Origin: Botryosphaeria dothidea
Lineage: Eukaryota; Ascomycota; Dothideomycetes; Botryosphaeriales; Botryosphaeriaceae
Direction of reading: 5' to 3'
DNA length: 64,000 bases
Assembly: GCA_011503125.2 (NCBI GenBank)
Contig: WWBZ02000016.1
Span: 4,960,001-5,024,000 of the forward strand
The notes below the pieces were generated by a model that had not been told where the DNA came from, did no database searches, and worked only from the letters and a program-made list of their open reading frames with translations. Positions 21,358-32,977 of this stretch are shown piece by piece (positions within the stretch are counted from its first letter, which is position 1; the number at the start of each line of letters is the position of its first letter). The translations under genes and the position numbers were made by a program.

Positions 21358-22362
21358 ATGTTCAAGAAAGAGTGCGCTGCCTCCGATTGTATCCTCGGAG
21401 CCACCTCAATGCTGACTGCGAGCTTCTCTGTAGCGTTTCCGCCGGCGCGAAGACCAAGGTCAAGTCGTCCGTCCAGCGCGGCATCCGGACCAAGGTCGCT
21501 GAGCAGTACCCGCTGCTTGAACCCTACCTCGAAACCATAATACCCAAGAAGGAGCAGCTGGATCTGGTCAAGCTGTATGTTGCAACCTCATTTACCCCCT
21601 TCTTGCCCGCTCTCAACACAATACGGCTGCTCGCGGCACCTCAGCCTGCCGCCTGACTCACACCACCACCTGAGCCGTGATGGTGTGCAGCCAGCCTTAT
21701 TCTTCGGGATGAAGACAAAATGAGCTCCAAAGACTCAATCAAAGCTCGTGCCTTGGTTTTTCGGACCTTGCGAGGAGAACATTCGTGTTCCACCTGCGAG
21801 GCTGGGCCTAACCGGGAGCGGGTCGATGAGGAATCCAAAACTTGATCTAATCAGACCTCTCCGACTTCATCTCTCGCAACTCCACACCACATCAGCCCAC
21901 CCAACACAAGCTGACATTGAAGGACGTGACAGGCCCGACCGAGTCGCCCTCTACTCCCTCAACAATATCCCTCTTTTCTACCAGCACATGGACGATCCTC
22001 TGATACCTCACCTCTCCCTCGTCCATAAATACCCTGCCTGCTTCAAGCGGGTTCGCATCGACCGCGGTGCCATCCGCTTCGTCCTCTCGGGTGCCTCTCT
22101 CATGGCGCCTGGTCTTACTTCTCCCGGTGGCCGTCTCCCAAACTCCCAGGCCCCAAACGACACCGACGACGTGATACGATACAGGAGCGAAGACATACCG
22201 GCGGGGGAAGTGGTGGTAGTGGAGGCGGAGGGAAAGGACAATGCCTGCCTTGTGGGCCCTTTAAAAGTGGGAACCTCGGAAATCAAATCGAAGAAGAAAG
22301 GAGTGGCGATAGACCAGGGTCATTATTTAGGGGATGGCCTTTGGAAGATGCGCCTGGACTAA
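21358..22362 (+). CDS. TMA20: Translation machinery-associated protein Tma20 (MCT-1 family)
   Basis: Three exons: 21358-21371 (14 nt, MFKK plus two bases), 21434-21574 and 21933-22362. The introns are 62 nt (GTGCGC donor, CTGTAG acceptor) and 358 nt (GTATGT donor, GTGACAG acceptor). The product is 194 residues, close to the ~181 of human MCT-1 and yeast Tma20. The N-terminal domain reads AGAKTKVKSSVQRGIR and continues to LDLVKLPDRVALY. The C-terminal PUA domain (roughly 95-185) contains RIDRGAIRFVLSGASLMAPGLTS, then GEVVVVEAEGK, and ends at YLGDGLWKM. With Tma22/DENR this protein binds the 40S subunit for ribosome recycling and re-initiation. The junctions are inferred from frame and homology. 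Confidence 0.9.
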
Positions 22363-23044
22363 CATCACCTTCGTCGCCCACCTCTTCTTCAACCTCTTCT
22401 TCTGACGACTCCTTTGAGTCCATGAGCGAGGCTAGCTGGGGCGGTTGCAGCAGCGACAGCTTCGGCCACGATTGCTTGATCTGCGACGGCCACTGTGAGG
22501 TGGGCGACCCGTGGGCGATGGACACAGCCTGGTGAGTCGGTTGGATTTCCGGAATTTTTTTAAACAAGGGACTAGACTCGGACAGAATTGAAGCACGTGG
22601 GAGTGGTGAACCCACGGCATTGACGCCCTCACACAACATGAGGTGCGTAGAGAGCATCCCCAAAGCGATATCATGATTTCAACAATTTCTTTTTCCTTCA
22701 CACAAAAGTAGATAGACTTTATACACCAAAACCCGTGCGTCGACGACCCTTTACCGACGTAGATGAAATTCTATTCACTTAGCAGCCAAGTTCGATTAGA
22801 CATGCCGTGTCAACTATGAACAAGACATGAAAGCATACCGCATCGCTATCGTGACGTACAGATGTAAAAATTGCCATGCATGACAGTCAAATACCTCTCG
22901 CCAACTCTGAAATGACGTCTTTTTCATACTGCCTGCTACCAAGAAACCAGCTCACCGCGTGGTATCTCAAAAAAGAAAAGCCTTTTTGTCGCGGCGATGG
23001 CTCGAAACGAACATACAAATAGAAAGAAAGAAGCAACCGGTCCT
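22363..23044. other. Convergent intergenic region TMA20 / SGT2
   Basis: Holds the two 3' ends. A 64-codon plus-strand ORF starting at 22341 overlaps the end of TMA20 in another frame and encodes a Ser/Asp stretch followed by GCSSDSFGHDCLICDGHC; see findings. Otherwise AT-richer non-coding sequence. Confidence 0.4.
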
Positions 23045-24314
23045 CTACTGACTACCGGCACCACGGCCTGCACCACCATTGCCGCCTGCGCCACCAGCGC
23101 CACCTGCACCTCCGCCCATGAGGTTCCTTGCCCTATTGTTGATATTCGTGTTAACAATTTTCTTGTGTCTTTTTGGTGAGGGAAAATAAAAAGGTTTAGG
23201 GTGAAACTCACATCTCCATGATACTGGGGTCCTGCATCATCTGGCTGAAATCGGGCATACCGCCACCACCACCGCGGCCAGCACCAGCATCACCAGCACC
23301 AGCGCCACCACCGGCACCGGCACCGGCACCAGCACCAGCACCAGCACCAGCGCCACCACCACCAAACTGCTCGGCCATCTCGCGCAAGCGCGGGTTGCTC
23401 AACATGTTCTGCATGAGCTGGGGGTTGCTCATGACATTCTGCGCCATCTGGCGGAGCATGGGGTTATTCATGAGGGCGCCGAAATCCGGCATACCGCCGC
23501 CCTGGCCTCCCTGCCCACCGCCCCCAAGCATGCTCGCCAGCGACGACAGGTCGGGCATGCCGCCCGCGCCGCCCGCGCCGGGGCTGGGCGACCGCGCCGC
23601 GGCGGGGCCCTCCTCCTCCTCGACCCTGCGCCTCGCCGTCTCGAAGCCGCGCTTCATGGCCTCGCTGCCGCCGTTGCCTTCGGCCTCGATGCCCTTCTGG
23701 TACGCCTCCATGCTGCCCTTGGCGTCGCCGAGCGCGAAGCGCGCGAGCCCCAGGCGCGACCAGGCCTTCGTGTACGACGGGTCGGCGGCGGTGGCCATCT
23801 CGGCGTCCTGCTTGGCCTCCTCGTGGCGGCCGGCGCCCGAGTAGGCGGCGGCGCGGTTGGACAGGAAGATGGGGTTGAGCGGGACGAGGTCGAGGGCCTG
23901 CGTGTAGAAGGAGATGGCCGTGTCGTAGTCCTTCTGCTGCATGGCGGCGTTGCCCTGGCCCTTGAGCTTGTCCGCCTCGATCTTCTTGTCGGCGTCTTTG
24001 GCGACGGTGGGGGTGCTCGGGCGCGCCTCCTTCGCGGACGAGGGGCCCTCGGTGCTGGGCGTCGTGCGCCCCTTGAGCTTCTCGTAGACGCTGTAGATGG
24101 CGTGCAGGTTCTGGCCGCCCAGCGCGTCGGCGGTGGCCTTCTTGTCGGACGGGTCGACCTTGAACGACTCGGCGATGCAGTTGCTCGCGATCTCGATCGA
24201 CTCGGCGTCGTCGCTGCTCAGCGTGCCGTCCGTCACCGACGTGTTGAGGAAGTCGATGATGGCGAGCGCGAGGCGCTTCTTGGACGCCGCGGTGTCCGGG
24301 GCGGAGGCCTGCAT
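23045..24314 (-). CDS. SGT2: Small glutamine-rich TPR co-chaperone Sgt2
   Basis: Two exons: 24314-23212 and 23132-23045, with a 79-nt intron (GTGAGT donor, AACAATAG acceptor) that splits a Met codon and restores MEMARNLMGGG. The product is 396 residues. The N-terminal dimerisation domain (KKRLALAIIDFLNTS...AESFKVD) is followed by three TPRs from about residue 110 (KLKGQGNAAMQQKDYDTAI, FLSNRAAAYSGAGRHEEA, AWSRLGLARFALGDAKGSM). The C-terminal domain is Met/Gln/Asn-rich (MLRQMAQNVMSNPQLMQNML), the part that captures tail-anchor hydrophobic segments. Sgt2 hands these to the GET pathway and binds Hsp70/Hsp90 via the TPRs. A Gly-Ala dipeptide run near the C-terminus is encoded by a hexanucleotide repeat. 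The ATG at 24314 was chosen over further upstream open frame because homologues start here. Confidence 0.93.
23281..23357. repeat. Hexanucleotide repeat in SGT2 (Gly-Ala run)
   Basis: Plus-strand sequence is a run of GGCACC/AGCACC units, read on the minus strand as alternating Gly and Ala in the C-terminal domain of Sgt2. Such a run can vary in copy number between strains. Confidence 0.75.
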
Positions 24315-25289
24315 TTTGCGCGCGAGCGTGTGAGAATTGGGGGAATTGTGGGAGGAGGGGCAGATGTTGCGGTTGCTGACGTCGTTGCTGGGGCTTGCTC
24401 GTGTGCGGAGGTGGCTATTGTTGTGGTACAAGAGGTGGATGGTGGGGCTGTGGAAGGTGCGCGGGGCTGGCTGTTTTGTTACTTACCATGATTGTTCTTG
24501 CTCTTGCTGGAGGAGCTGCGCAGTATGTGAGAGGTTGCCTTTCTCGGGTCAAGACTGATTTACGTAGGAGTGTTTTCGTGAGTCAAAAGTCGGAAGGTGG
24601 TGGTGGCCTGGGAGGTGGAAAGCTGTAGATGGACGTAGACTTGCATGTGGCAGCTCGTGCAACGGGAGCCGCGGAGCCGCCGCTCGCCTCCTCCAACCCT
24701 CCAGTCGCATCCTTCTTGGCAACCTATGACATCAATCTCTCTTCATAATTCTCACCCACTGCAGTCTCTGGTCAAAGCTATACATCGCCATCTTCAATCA
24801 TCCGCACATTTTTAAAAGGTATTTTAAAGATACCGAATGTTGTCAGACAGCCTGAAAATGTCTGCTTCTACGCAAAATGTCCAAGACATATTATCAGCAT
24901 AATGACACTTCTCTCTATAAGACGGCCGAACGAAACAGGTTAATTTAAACTACACGACAGCACACCGGCTCTCTTAGCGCAACCAGCATCTACGAAAGAC
25001 CATACATGCCGAGTAACAGGCCAGTTTGAGGATCCAAATTTCGAACCGGCAACGGTAGACCCTAGAGGGGAACTTTGTGGTCGATAGACCCGCTGGTAAC
25101 CATGGTATTCACCAAGAAATTCACCGCAGGTTGGTGCAACTAGCAACTTATATATTTCACGCTTTCCCAACGTTCTACAGAATATTTTACCCACATCATC
25201 CACGCCTACCAGCAGAAGAAGCCAACTCGACTTGCAGCGCACCTCTGACTTCCGACTACATTCGAGCAAATCACCTCAGACCGATCGCC
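24315..25289. other. Divergent intergenic region, nothing recognised
   Basis: About 975 bases between SGT2 and the small unknown gene. ORFs near 24340-24630 overlap the SGT2 leader and look like shadows of GC-rich sequence. 24640-25200 shows no gene. Confidence 0.4.
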
Positions 25290-25899
25290 ATGGATGCCAA
25301 AGAGAAGGCCCAGGTACGAACAAGACCCTCGAACCATACTATCCCCCGTAACTGACGGACAAAACAGTCCCCCCTCAAAACACCCCTCGACGACCCCAAA
25401 CCCATCCCCAACGCGCACCACCCCTCCGCACACAACCCCACGCCCACCCATCCCACGCAGCCCCAACCAAGCACTACCAAGCCGTGCTCCCAACACACCC
25501 CCGCCCAGCGCCGCCGCGCCATCGCCAACTTCCACCACCACCTCCTCGCGAAGCTCGCCGCCCTCCCGCCGCTCTCCCCGCCTGCCCCGCTCCTCCTCCA
25601 CGCCAAGCGCCCGCGCCGCGTCGACGCCGCGCACCGGCAGGACGCGGCGCTCGCGCAGCTCGGCGCGGTACCGCGGCGGCTTCGAGCGGCTGGCGGCGTG
25701 CCTCGCGCGGGACGGGGACGCGTTCCGGGCGGGCGTGGTGCGGAGCTCGAAGGCGTACGTGCGGGGCGTAGAGCGGAGGCTGCGGGGGGAGGGAGGGCGG
25801 CTGCGCGAGGGCGAGACGCTGGTGGCGGTGTTTCTGGGGTGGCAGGAGTGCGCGCTGGAGGGGGTGGAGGCGGAGCTGCGGAGGGCGGAGGCGATGTAG
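25290..25899 (+). CDS. Small unknown protein with an apparent frameshift
   Basis: Exon 1 is 25290-25313 (MDAKEKAQ). A 54-nt intron (GTACGA donor, AAAACAG acceptor, AACTGAC branch) leads to exon 2 at 25368, in phase 0. Exon 2 reads SPLKTPLDDPKPIPN, then AQRRRAIANFHHHLLAKLA and HAKRPRRVDAAHRQDAALAQLGA. From about 25661-25667 the sensible protein continues one frame over as RYRGGFERLAACLARD, then VVRSSKAYVRGVERRL and VAVFLGWQECALEGVEAEL, ending at 25899. A single extra base in GGCGCGG would explain it. The product would be ~170 residues, helical and without known motifs. I do not recognise the family. The break could be a sequencing error in very GC-rich DNA or a real mutation. Confidence 0.5.
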
Positions 25900-26459
25900 G
25901 AGTAGAGGGGGGGGGGAGGGAGTCGAGTCGATAGTCCGTAGCCGGTGCGCGAGGAGAACTCAAATAAAAAGGTTGTTTTGGGCTAAACCGTCGCGTTGAA
26001 TGTGTCACCCTTTGGTGAAGCTCTTCAGGCACGTTTGCAAGGATCGCTTTTTCACCCAGCTCGAATTGGATCACTTCTTAATGGCTATCGCTAATTCGAG
26101 ACTCCCAACGTGACTTAGCTTTGCTTTAAAATCGAAGCATTCTTAGAGCAAATTCAAGTGTATCTTAAAGCGTCAACTAACTGCTTCTTGCTCGATGTTG
26201 TAGATCGCGTCCAAAACAGACCTAAATTCTCCCCACATTATCGAGAAGCATTAATTATGTTCGGAATTCGTTGTCTATTATCACTTCTGTCTATCTTTAC
26301 AATCATCATGGAAAACGAAATCCCAAAGAGCCTTTTTATTTCTCCCATAGCACATGAAAGTATCATCAATTCTACGTTTCAGACAACAAAAAAGAGAGCA
26401 AAAGGTATCTCATCTGATCTCGTCACAATCGTCGTCTATCCCAACAACAGCAACCTCTA
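25900..26459. other. Convergent intergenic region
   Basis: 3' sequence of the small unknown gene and of the Vrl1-like gene. Contains a poly-G run near 25908-25916 and AT-rich sequence from 26050 on. No gene seen. Confidence 0.45.
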
Positions 26460-29400
26460 CTACAAATCCTCCAAAACCTCCTGGTCCCGCATCACCCCAT
26501 TCGCCGCCCTCTTCAACCCCTCGACCGCGCTCATCCGCCTCCCCTCGCTAATCCGCAACCCCCTAATCGCCCGCCTCATGCTCTCCAAGCGCGCCCTCTC
26601 CACCACGACCATGCGCCTCGCCAGCTCCCTGCACATCTTGCGGCCCTGCTTGACGCGGCTCTCCTGCCACGCCGCAAGCTCGGCGGCCACCGTCTGCTGC
26701 GTGTACTTGAGCTCCTTGCCGAGGGTCTCGAGCTCCTGGACGCTGCGGTCAACCTTCTCGGCGGCGTCGCGCTGCATGCGGTGGCGCGTGTCATCCAGCA
26801 AGCCCAGCGGCCAGCGGTCGCTGCGGCGCAGCGACAGCGTGTGACGGTCGATCTGCTTCTGGACCTGGGCCATGGAGCCGATGAGGGTGCCCGGGCGCGA
26901 GAGCGAGGCGAGGATGGCCTGGATGGTGGCGCTCATGGCGTGCATGTTGTAGTAGAAGCCCGTGAGCGGCGACGACTCCATCTGCGTGAGCGTCTTGACG
27001 TACCGCTCGAACGCCGTCTTGTGGCCGTCCGGCAGGTATGCGAGGCTGGAGAAGGCCAACGAGCAGATCTGCGCGGCTTCGACGAGGTCGCTGGCCGCGG
27101 CGCGGACTTTGTTGGTGCGTCGCAGGACCGACTTGGCTGAGTGATGCATGCCGCGGACGGACTCTCTGGCGTGCTGCACGAAAAGCTCAACTTCGCGAAC
27201 GTCTAGGATTGGAGTGTATTCCTCTTTAACTCGCTCTATCCGTGTCTCTGCCTTCCGCTTGCTACGCTCAGCGAGCATCTCTTCGTTGAACTCTGGCACG
27301 AGGAAAAATTCCCAGACCATTTCGTGCGTCGAAAAGGTTGGGTGGTTGAGTAAGATCTTGAGGAAGTTGTCGAGTCGAAGTTGGATATCCTTGAGGATTG
27401 CCCGTGAAGGCTTCGAAGGGATGAGAAACGGTGTAGCGAATCCAGTGACTGTCGGTATCCAAGAGGCTGGGTTCTCCTGCGAAAGCCACTTTGCGAGGTT
27501 CTCGAACTCTGCTAATGATCGACGGCATGTCGTTACGGTGATCGACTGCTTAGCGCCATTCTCGACCCCAGATTTCAGAACCATCCTGATAGTGCCGTCT
27601 TCGACGAAGTAAGACCGCACAACGGTGGTACGACGGCCATCAGCACCCTTGGGATTCTGAAGGAGCACCAAGTCATCGATTCGGTTGCGGACCTCATCAT
27701 CCTTGGCCAGCTCGACAGCCGTCAAACCCCTGGTGTCCTTCACATAGAGATCAACCCTAGGATCACCGAAGAAGATTCGAACAAGATCCGTACGGCCGTA
27801 CTTGCTTGCAACCATGAGAGGGGTGAACTGCTTGTCGTTTGCGGCATTTGCATCTGTATCACAGTGGTGAAGAAGGTTTAGTGCCAATTGCCAGTCGCTG
27901 ACAATGTGCAGCAGGGTATTGCCTCTGTTATCGACGTGGTCATCCAGATGAAGCGGTTGGCCATCGGCCTGGGCTCTTGTGGCGGCAGATACAGCAGCCT
28001 CAACCATCCAGCGATACTCTTGATGATCGTACGATCTGCAGAGCGCGAATAGCGGTGTCTGTCCATTCTTGTCTTTGAGTTTCCAGGGAACAAGATGCCC
28101 AATTCTAGGTATCAGCAACGGCTGATCAAAAAGATAATGTCCCGCGCATCTACCCTGGGAATCCTGTCGAGAGATGTATTCGATTAAGATGTGCTCGCTG
28201 GGCACATGTTGCGAGAAGTAGTCCAGAAGTAGGTTTACCACCCCGATGTTCGTTGACTGAATCGCTGCGCTGAGCAGAGTGGTGCCCTCGTTGTCGCAGT
28301 CCGAGAGTACCTCGTCGACTGGGTAGTACTCCTCCAAATTAAGAAGATACCTTAGTGACTTTTCTTGGCCACTCTCAACCGCCATCATTAGTACGGATTG
28401 CCCGGTTCGGTCTTGCGTATGGGCCAGTTTTTCTATCGATGTATCTCCCTCAAGGCCGCTGTTTGTAGAGAGAACGGTATCGCTTCGTGACACGAATGAT
28501 ATCGCGGAGGAGCTGGAATTACTCCGTGATTGCATCGACACGCGCTTTTTTATTTTCGGTCGCTGTTCCGGCGGAGGGGTTTGCGCTCTTTGGAAGGGAA
28601 AGACATGCGCCAGTGAACCTGACTGAACACTGTTGTGAGTCTTGTCCGCAGGTTTCACCTCGCCGCCAAAGCCCATCCAGTCATCTACACTCTGGCCATG
28701 TAGAGACTTGTTGTGCAGCTCGGACCATGCTGAATCAACATGTGGGACGGCGTCATCCGAAGTAGTCTCCAGTTCCTCGTTCATTGTGCCGTCGACCGAC
28801 TGTTTCTTTCCGGGCTCTAGGACACTCCGGATTCCTGCGATGTCGCCATTCTTAGTAGCCTGCCATAGCTGCCTATTCCTCTTGCTTGCTTTCCGCAGGC
28901 CATGTGAATCTTTTGCAAGGTAAGTCAGAACAGCCTCAAAGGTGCTCAGCGCATATCCCATCTCTCCGCTCTCAACATCATCGATAAAGATGAAATGTCG
29001 CATGTAAGATAACCGAGCTTGAAGGTGGCGAACAGACGACCGGATGACGACAACCAATAGCAAAGAAACCAGTGTGTCGGCGTTAATGGTTAGCATCGCG
29101 TCCCGTTTCTCGGATTGAGAATCAGACGAAGCGCCGGCCTGAGAGGGAGCATCCTTGGCGGATTCCGGCATTGTAATGAGTTTCTGTGTCGCGAGTAAGA
29201 CATCCAACATCTCTTGAGGACTCCCGGCAGTTCCCATTTTCTTGAAGATCTCGACACCTTTGGCCAAGCGAGCCGCAAGCTCTAATTTGGCTTGCTGTCC
29301 GTTCTCAATAGGTATACCGACCTGCGATACGTCCAAATCTTGCATCTGGCGGACCCTCGCTTCCAGCTCGAGATCGTCAAAACGTCTGACTGTGCATACT

Positions 29401-30508
29401 CTCGGGAACAGTATCGTCTCGTGAACTTGCTCACAGATGTACCGCTCGATCATACGTTCAACAATCGGGCCGGTCAGATCAGTCGTCGCACCCAAATTCG
29501 AGAGTTGTTGCTTGTCCACCATCTGAAAAAGGTCTATCGCCGCAGTTACTGCTGTTTCCAAGGAACGGCGCATTATGTCCTCTTCGTCATAAATTTCCAA
29601 CGTTGAAGGTAGTTTAAAGCTGCCATTGGAAAGGCTGCTGTGTAATGACAATGGCAAGCTTACACCGGAGGATATGGAGCTGCGCCGGCTGGACAGGCTG
29701 GCGGGTTTTGATGCTGGTACGGGCGGCAGAGGTTTCTCAAACTCCTTTCCAAATTCTTTGAACAAGCGATCCAGGCCAGGTTGCATTTGCCTGGCGATCA
29801 TGGGGAACATGTTCAGAAGCTCCACAAATGACTTCACCTCCTTCTTTCTTGGCATCGAAGATGCGCTTGAATTTGTTCCATTTGGGGGTTCTTCTTCCAC
29901 AGTCCTCGGAGTTGCGGTAGGTAATGCGGGTATTATGGGTATCGATTCGTACACTCCGATGAGGGGCCTCGTGATGTAGTAGACGAGCCATGGCTGGGCG
30001 TCGAAACTGTCCGGGTAGTAGATGATGTCGCCCAGGAGCTGCGCCTGATTGAGAGATTTGAATCCTGCGCGCGTCAGCAATGCTCGTGCGTGCGCTGGTC
30101 GCTCTGCCAAACTGACCTTTATTACTGTAAACGAAGGTGTCCTTGATTATCACCGTACGTCCATTTGCGGTGGTGTACTGCTTCGCCTTCCCCCTGCTCT
30201 CGCGGAACGACGTATCTTTGCCATTGGCGCCCGGCGGGATGCCTCCAGGCACGCGGAGGACATGGCTCGCAAGGAACTCTTCGGAGCCGACCAGGTCGGC
30301 ATAGTGCACATGGCTCTCGCGGTCTCTAGCGTTGAGGAGAACGTCGGTGGTGGGGACTAGGAGTACCTGGCGGGATAAAATCAGCACGGAGCAACCCGGC
30401 GCAGTGACTTGGAGGCGGCGGCTATCATACGTGGTGTTGCGCGGGGGAGCACTGCCCCGGGAGAGTGCTGCGGAAGAAGGCGCGCAGAAATGGGTTTAGA
30501 GGTTGCAT
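26460..30508 (-). CDS. VRL1: VPS9-ankyrin-PX-BAR protein (Vrl1/VARP-like)
   Basis: Three exons: 30508-30431, 30366-30117 and 30064-26460 (introns 64 and 52 nt). The product is 1310 residues. Exon 1 gives MQPLNPFLRAFFRSTLPGQ and joins in phase 0 to VLLVPTTDVLLNARDRES. A VPS9-type Rab5 GEF domain follows, about 275-490 (ICEQVHETILFPRV, ADTLVSLLLVVVIRSS, YMRHFIFIDDVESGEMGYALSTFEAVL). Ankyrin repeats occupy about 510-920 (GQSVLMMAVESGQEKSLRYLL, GTTLLSAAIQSTNIGVVNLLL, FTPLMVASKYGRTDLVRIFF). Then come a PX domain, about 935-1045 (TTCRRSLAEFENLAKWL), and a C-terminal helical BAR-like region to the end. This order matches yeast Vrl1, the endosomal VINE-complex sorting nexin, and relates to animal VARP. 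It should act on endosomes in retrograde sorting. Confidence 0.9.
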
Positions 30509-31222
30509 CCAATCGACATTGAGCGCTCGCTGGGAAGAAGATTAAGAGCAAGGCGCATAAGCCCTTGCATGCGAGGGAACCGGGCGAACCGGTCCGGAAG
30601 GCCTGATTCACCAAGGCGTGCGTTCGTTGATGGCTGAGAGGCTGTACAACCCGGAATGGAGTGACGGCGAAGGTTGCGGTAGACGCGAGTAAGAGAGGGC
30701 AGCGCAAAGGAGTTTTGGCGGCGGAGAGAATTCGTGGCGCATGCGGCGGCCGAGATAGCGGCGCGGTGGAGCTGGTATCGTCTTGCGGCAAAGGTGGGCG
30801 AGGGCGAACAGGCAGCAGGGTGCTTGGTAGAGTTCAGGAGCAGAGGGAGACGATACGCGTGCAGCTGGCTTGTGACGAAGCTTGCCTATGGAGCCCGGCG
30901 CGCATCTTGGAGCTTGGTCTCAGCCCGAGCCCCTAGCCTCCGCTTATCTACTAGCGCCATCCGGGGCTGTGCTGCATAACAGTGCGTACAAGGGGATTGT
31001 AGAGCTGTCTCTGCACTTCAATATCTTCATTGCTTGCTTAATTCACGCTCAGTCGGGTATGCTCAGAGAAGGACCGTCCCCGCCAAAAACCAGAACAGAG
31101 AAAAGGAAGGACCAAACACATGCAACCTGCCTCCCGCCATCAAATGCTTTGCTTGCTCTCTCCAGAAACACCGTTCCATCCAAAGGCTCCAATAACTCCG
31201 TCCGTGTCCGTCCCAACATGGC
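30509..31222. other. Intergenic, Vrl1-like promoter and Rxt2 3' region
   Basis: About 710 bases between two minus-strand genes. The minus ORF 30791-30381 continues into the Vrl1-like exon 1 region in another frame and is probably leader. No other gene seen. Confidence 0.45.
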
Positions 31223-32977
31223 TTACTTTTCTTGATCTCTCCGCCGCGCTCTCGTCTTCTTGCCCGCAACCACTCCCTCTTCTTCCTCTTCTTCCTTACC
31301 TTTCACCAGCTCTTCTGTCAGGCCCCATTCCTCCTTGTCAACCCAGTCCTCACCGTCGCTCATCTCTCCAACATGGCCTTCTGCCTTGGTCCATTTTAGG
31401 ACCATCTTGCGCTTGCGGTCCGCCTCCATAAGGCCCATGTATAACGCATGCGTCTGCCGAACCACTTCTTCCTGCTTTTGAATGTACATGAGCAGCCACG
31501 TTCGGGTATCTTCCGCCTCGCTCGCCGGAAGGCCCATGTCGCGATCCACGAGATTATCAACCGGAAATTTGAAGAGCGGGTGGATCGGCGGCTCTCCCGG
31601 CGACCCGAGCGAGAGAGTGCGCGGCGATCCGGGCGCAGAAGACGGCTGTGAGTTGGCACGACGTTGTGCTCGTGTCGTCATCCGGTGCGACGTTGATTGA
31701 CTGTTGGTGTCTTCGCCATCGTCAGCATGAGGCGAGCGCGGTCCGTTAGCACCATTCTCCGCTGTTCCATTGGCGCCATCCACCTGCATCTTGTCCGCAG
31801 AGCTATCCGCTGATGCGCCCTGATCTTCCTGCTTGAGATCTCCATTGGTCGTTTGCCTTTCTGCTCCCACACCATCCCGCATAGTATCGCCCTGATTTTG
31901 GCCCAATGGGTCCGCCTTGCGATCCGAATTCGTTCCGTTGACTTGCGAACTGTGATTAGACTGTACGTGCTCAGTTGAGTCACCATTCGTGGTAGGCGGT
32001 ACATGCGCGTCGGTGCCATTTTCCATTTGCACATCACTGTCTCGGGCTTGCGTCTGAGACACGCCCCGCTGTGCAGAGTCTGGCTGTGGAATACCGTGCG
32101 TAGTTGCGTCTTGGGGAACCTTGGTAGGATCCTCCCAGCTCGTGTCGTGTCGCTCGCCGCTATCTATCTCAAGCGATTCAGTCGACGCCGAAGCTATCGC
32201 AGCAGCTGATCCAGATGTATTGAGTATTTCCCGGTCAAAGTCCGTTTCCATCATGCCTACGGGAAGCCATGTATTGTCTCCGAGAAGCTTCTGCATGATA
32301 GCTTTTGCTCGCCACAGGCTTTTTTCTTCCCTCTGCAAGACCTCTCGGGAATTGTTTGCAAGGTCGGTAATGTGTTTTGAGTAATAAGGTATGGACATCG
32401 AGGGGTGCGTAGCTAGGTCGGCGGCCGAAGTCAGAGGTGCGAGGAGCTCTAGAATCCAGTCAGCCTGTATTCGTTGTATCAGCGCTCAATGCAGCGCGCA
32501 CCCTCAAGCCTGATGTCTCCATATGGATTGTCCTCAGCTAACGAGCCGTCGAGGGACTCGTCATCGTCCATTTCTTCAATCTCGTCGCCATCTTCGTCGA
32601 TCAGAGGGGGGTTGCGAGCTATGATGTGCCGTCGGTAGCCGGCATGCTCGATCTTGGGCTAAAAAGCAGCGTTCTGTCAGTGACAGAGTAGTGAACGGCT
32701 GAGAACTCGGGCTGGCAGCTCACCTTCTTGTAGATAAAGCGGCCATTGTCCAGAATGGACTGATTTCGCGGGGCCTTGCGCTTGAGCTTGTGCTGAACGG
32801 ATCGAGCGATGTCGGCGGCGGAGTCATCCTCGTCGGAAGCTGTATAACGGCGGGCGTTAGGACGACAGGGACTCTCAAGCATCGAGGCGTGCGCGGGAGG
32901 GGCTGACCATCGTATCGCGCCACGGCCTTCTTCATGCCAATAATGGCCTCAGCGAAGACGAACTGCTGGCCAGCCAT
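31223..32977 (-). CDS. RXT2: Rxt2-like subunit of the Rpd3L histone deacetylase complex
   Basis: Four exons: 32977-32908, 32839-32724, 32658-32502 and 32448-31223 (introns 68, 65 and 53 nt). The product is 522 residues. The conserved Rxt2 N-terminal domain covers the first ~200 residues. It includes KLKRKAPRNQSILDNGRFIY, HIIARNPPLIDEDGDEIEEM and NPYGDIRLEELLAPLTSAAD; the last splice (acceptor ATTCTAG) is the only one giving the expected RLEELLAPL and avoiding a stop. A long Asn/Ser/Asp-rich disordered middle follows. A C-terminal conserved segment (PIHPLFKFPVDNLVDRDMGLP, then helical QKQEEVVRQTHALYMGLMEADRKRK) and an Arg/Lys tail that may be a nuclear signal end the protein. The complex represses transcription by deacetylation. 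Confidence 0.92.

Noticed and set aside
20099..21656. Two long overlapping plus-strand ORFs (333 and 321 codons) as genes
   Set aside because: They occupy different frames over the same bases, show no domain or regular codon preference, and the second only becomes meaningful where it crosses TMA20 exon 2.
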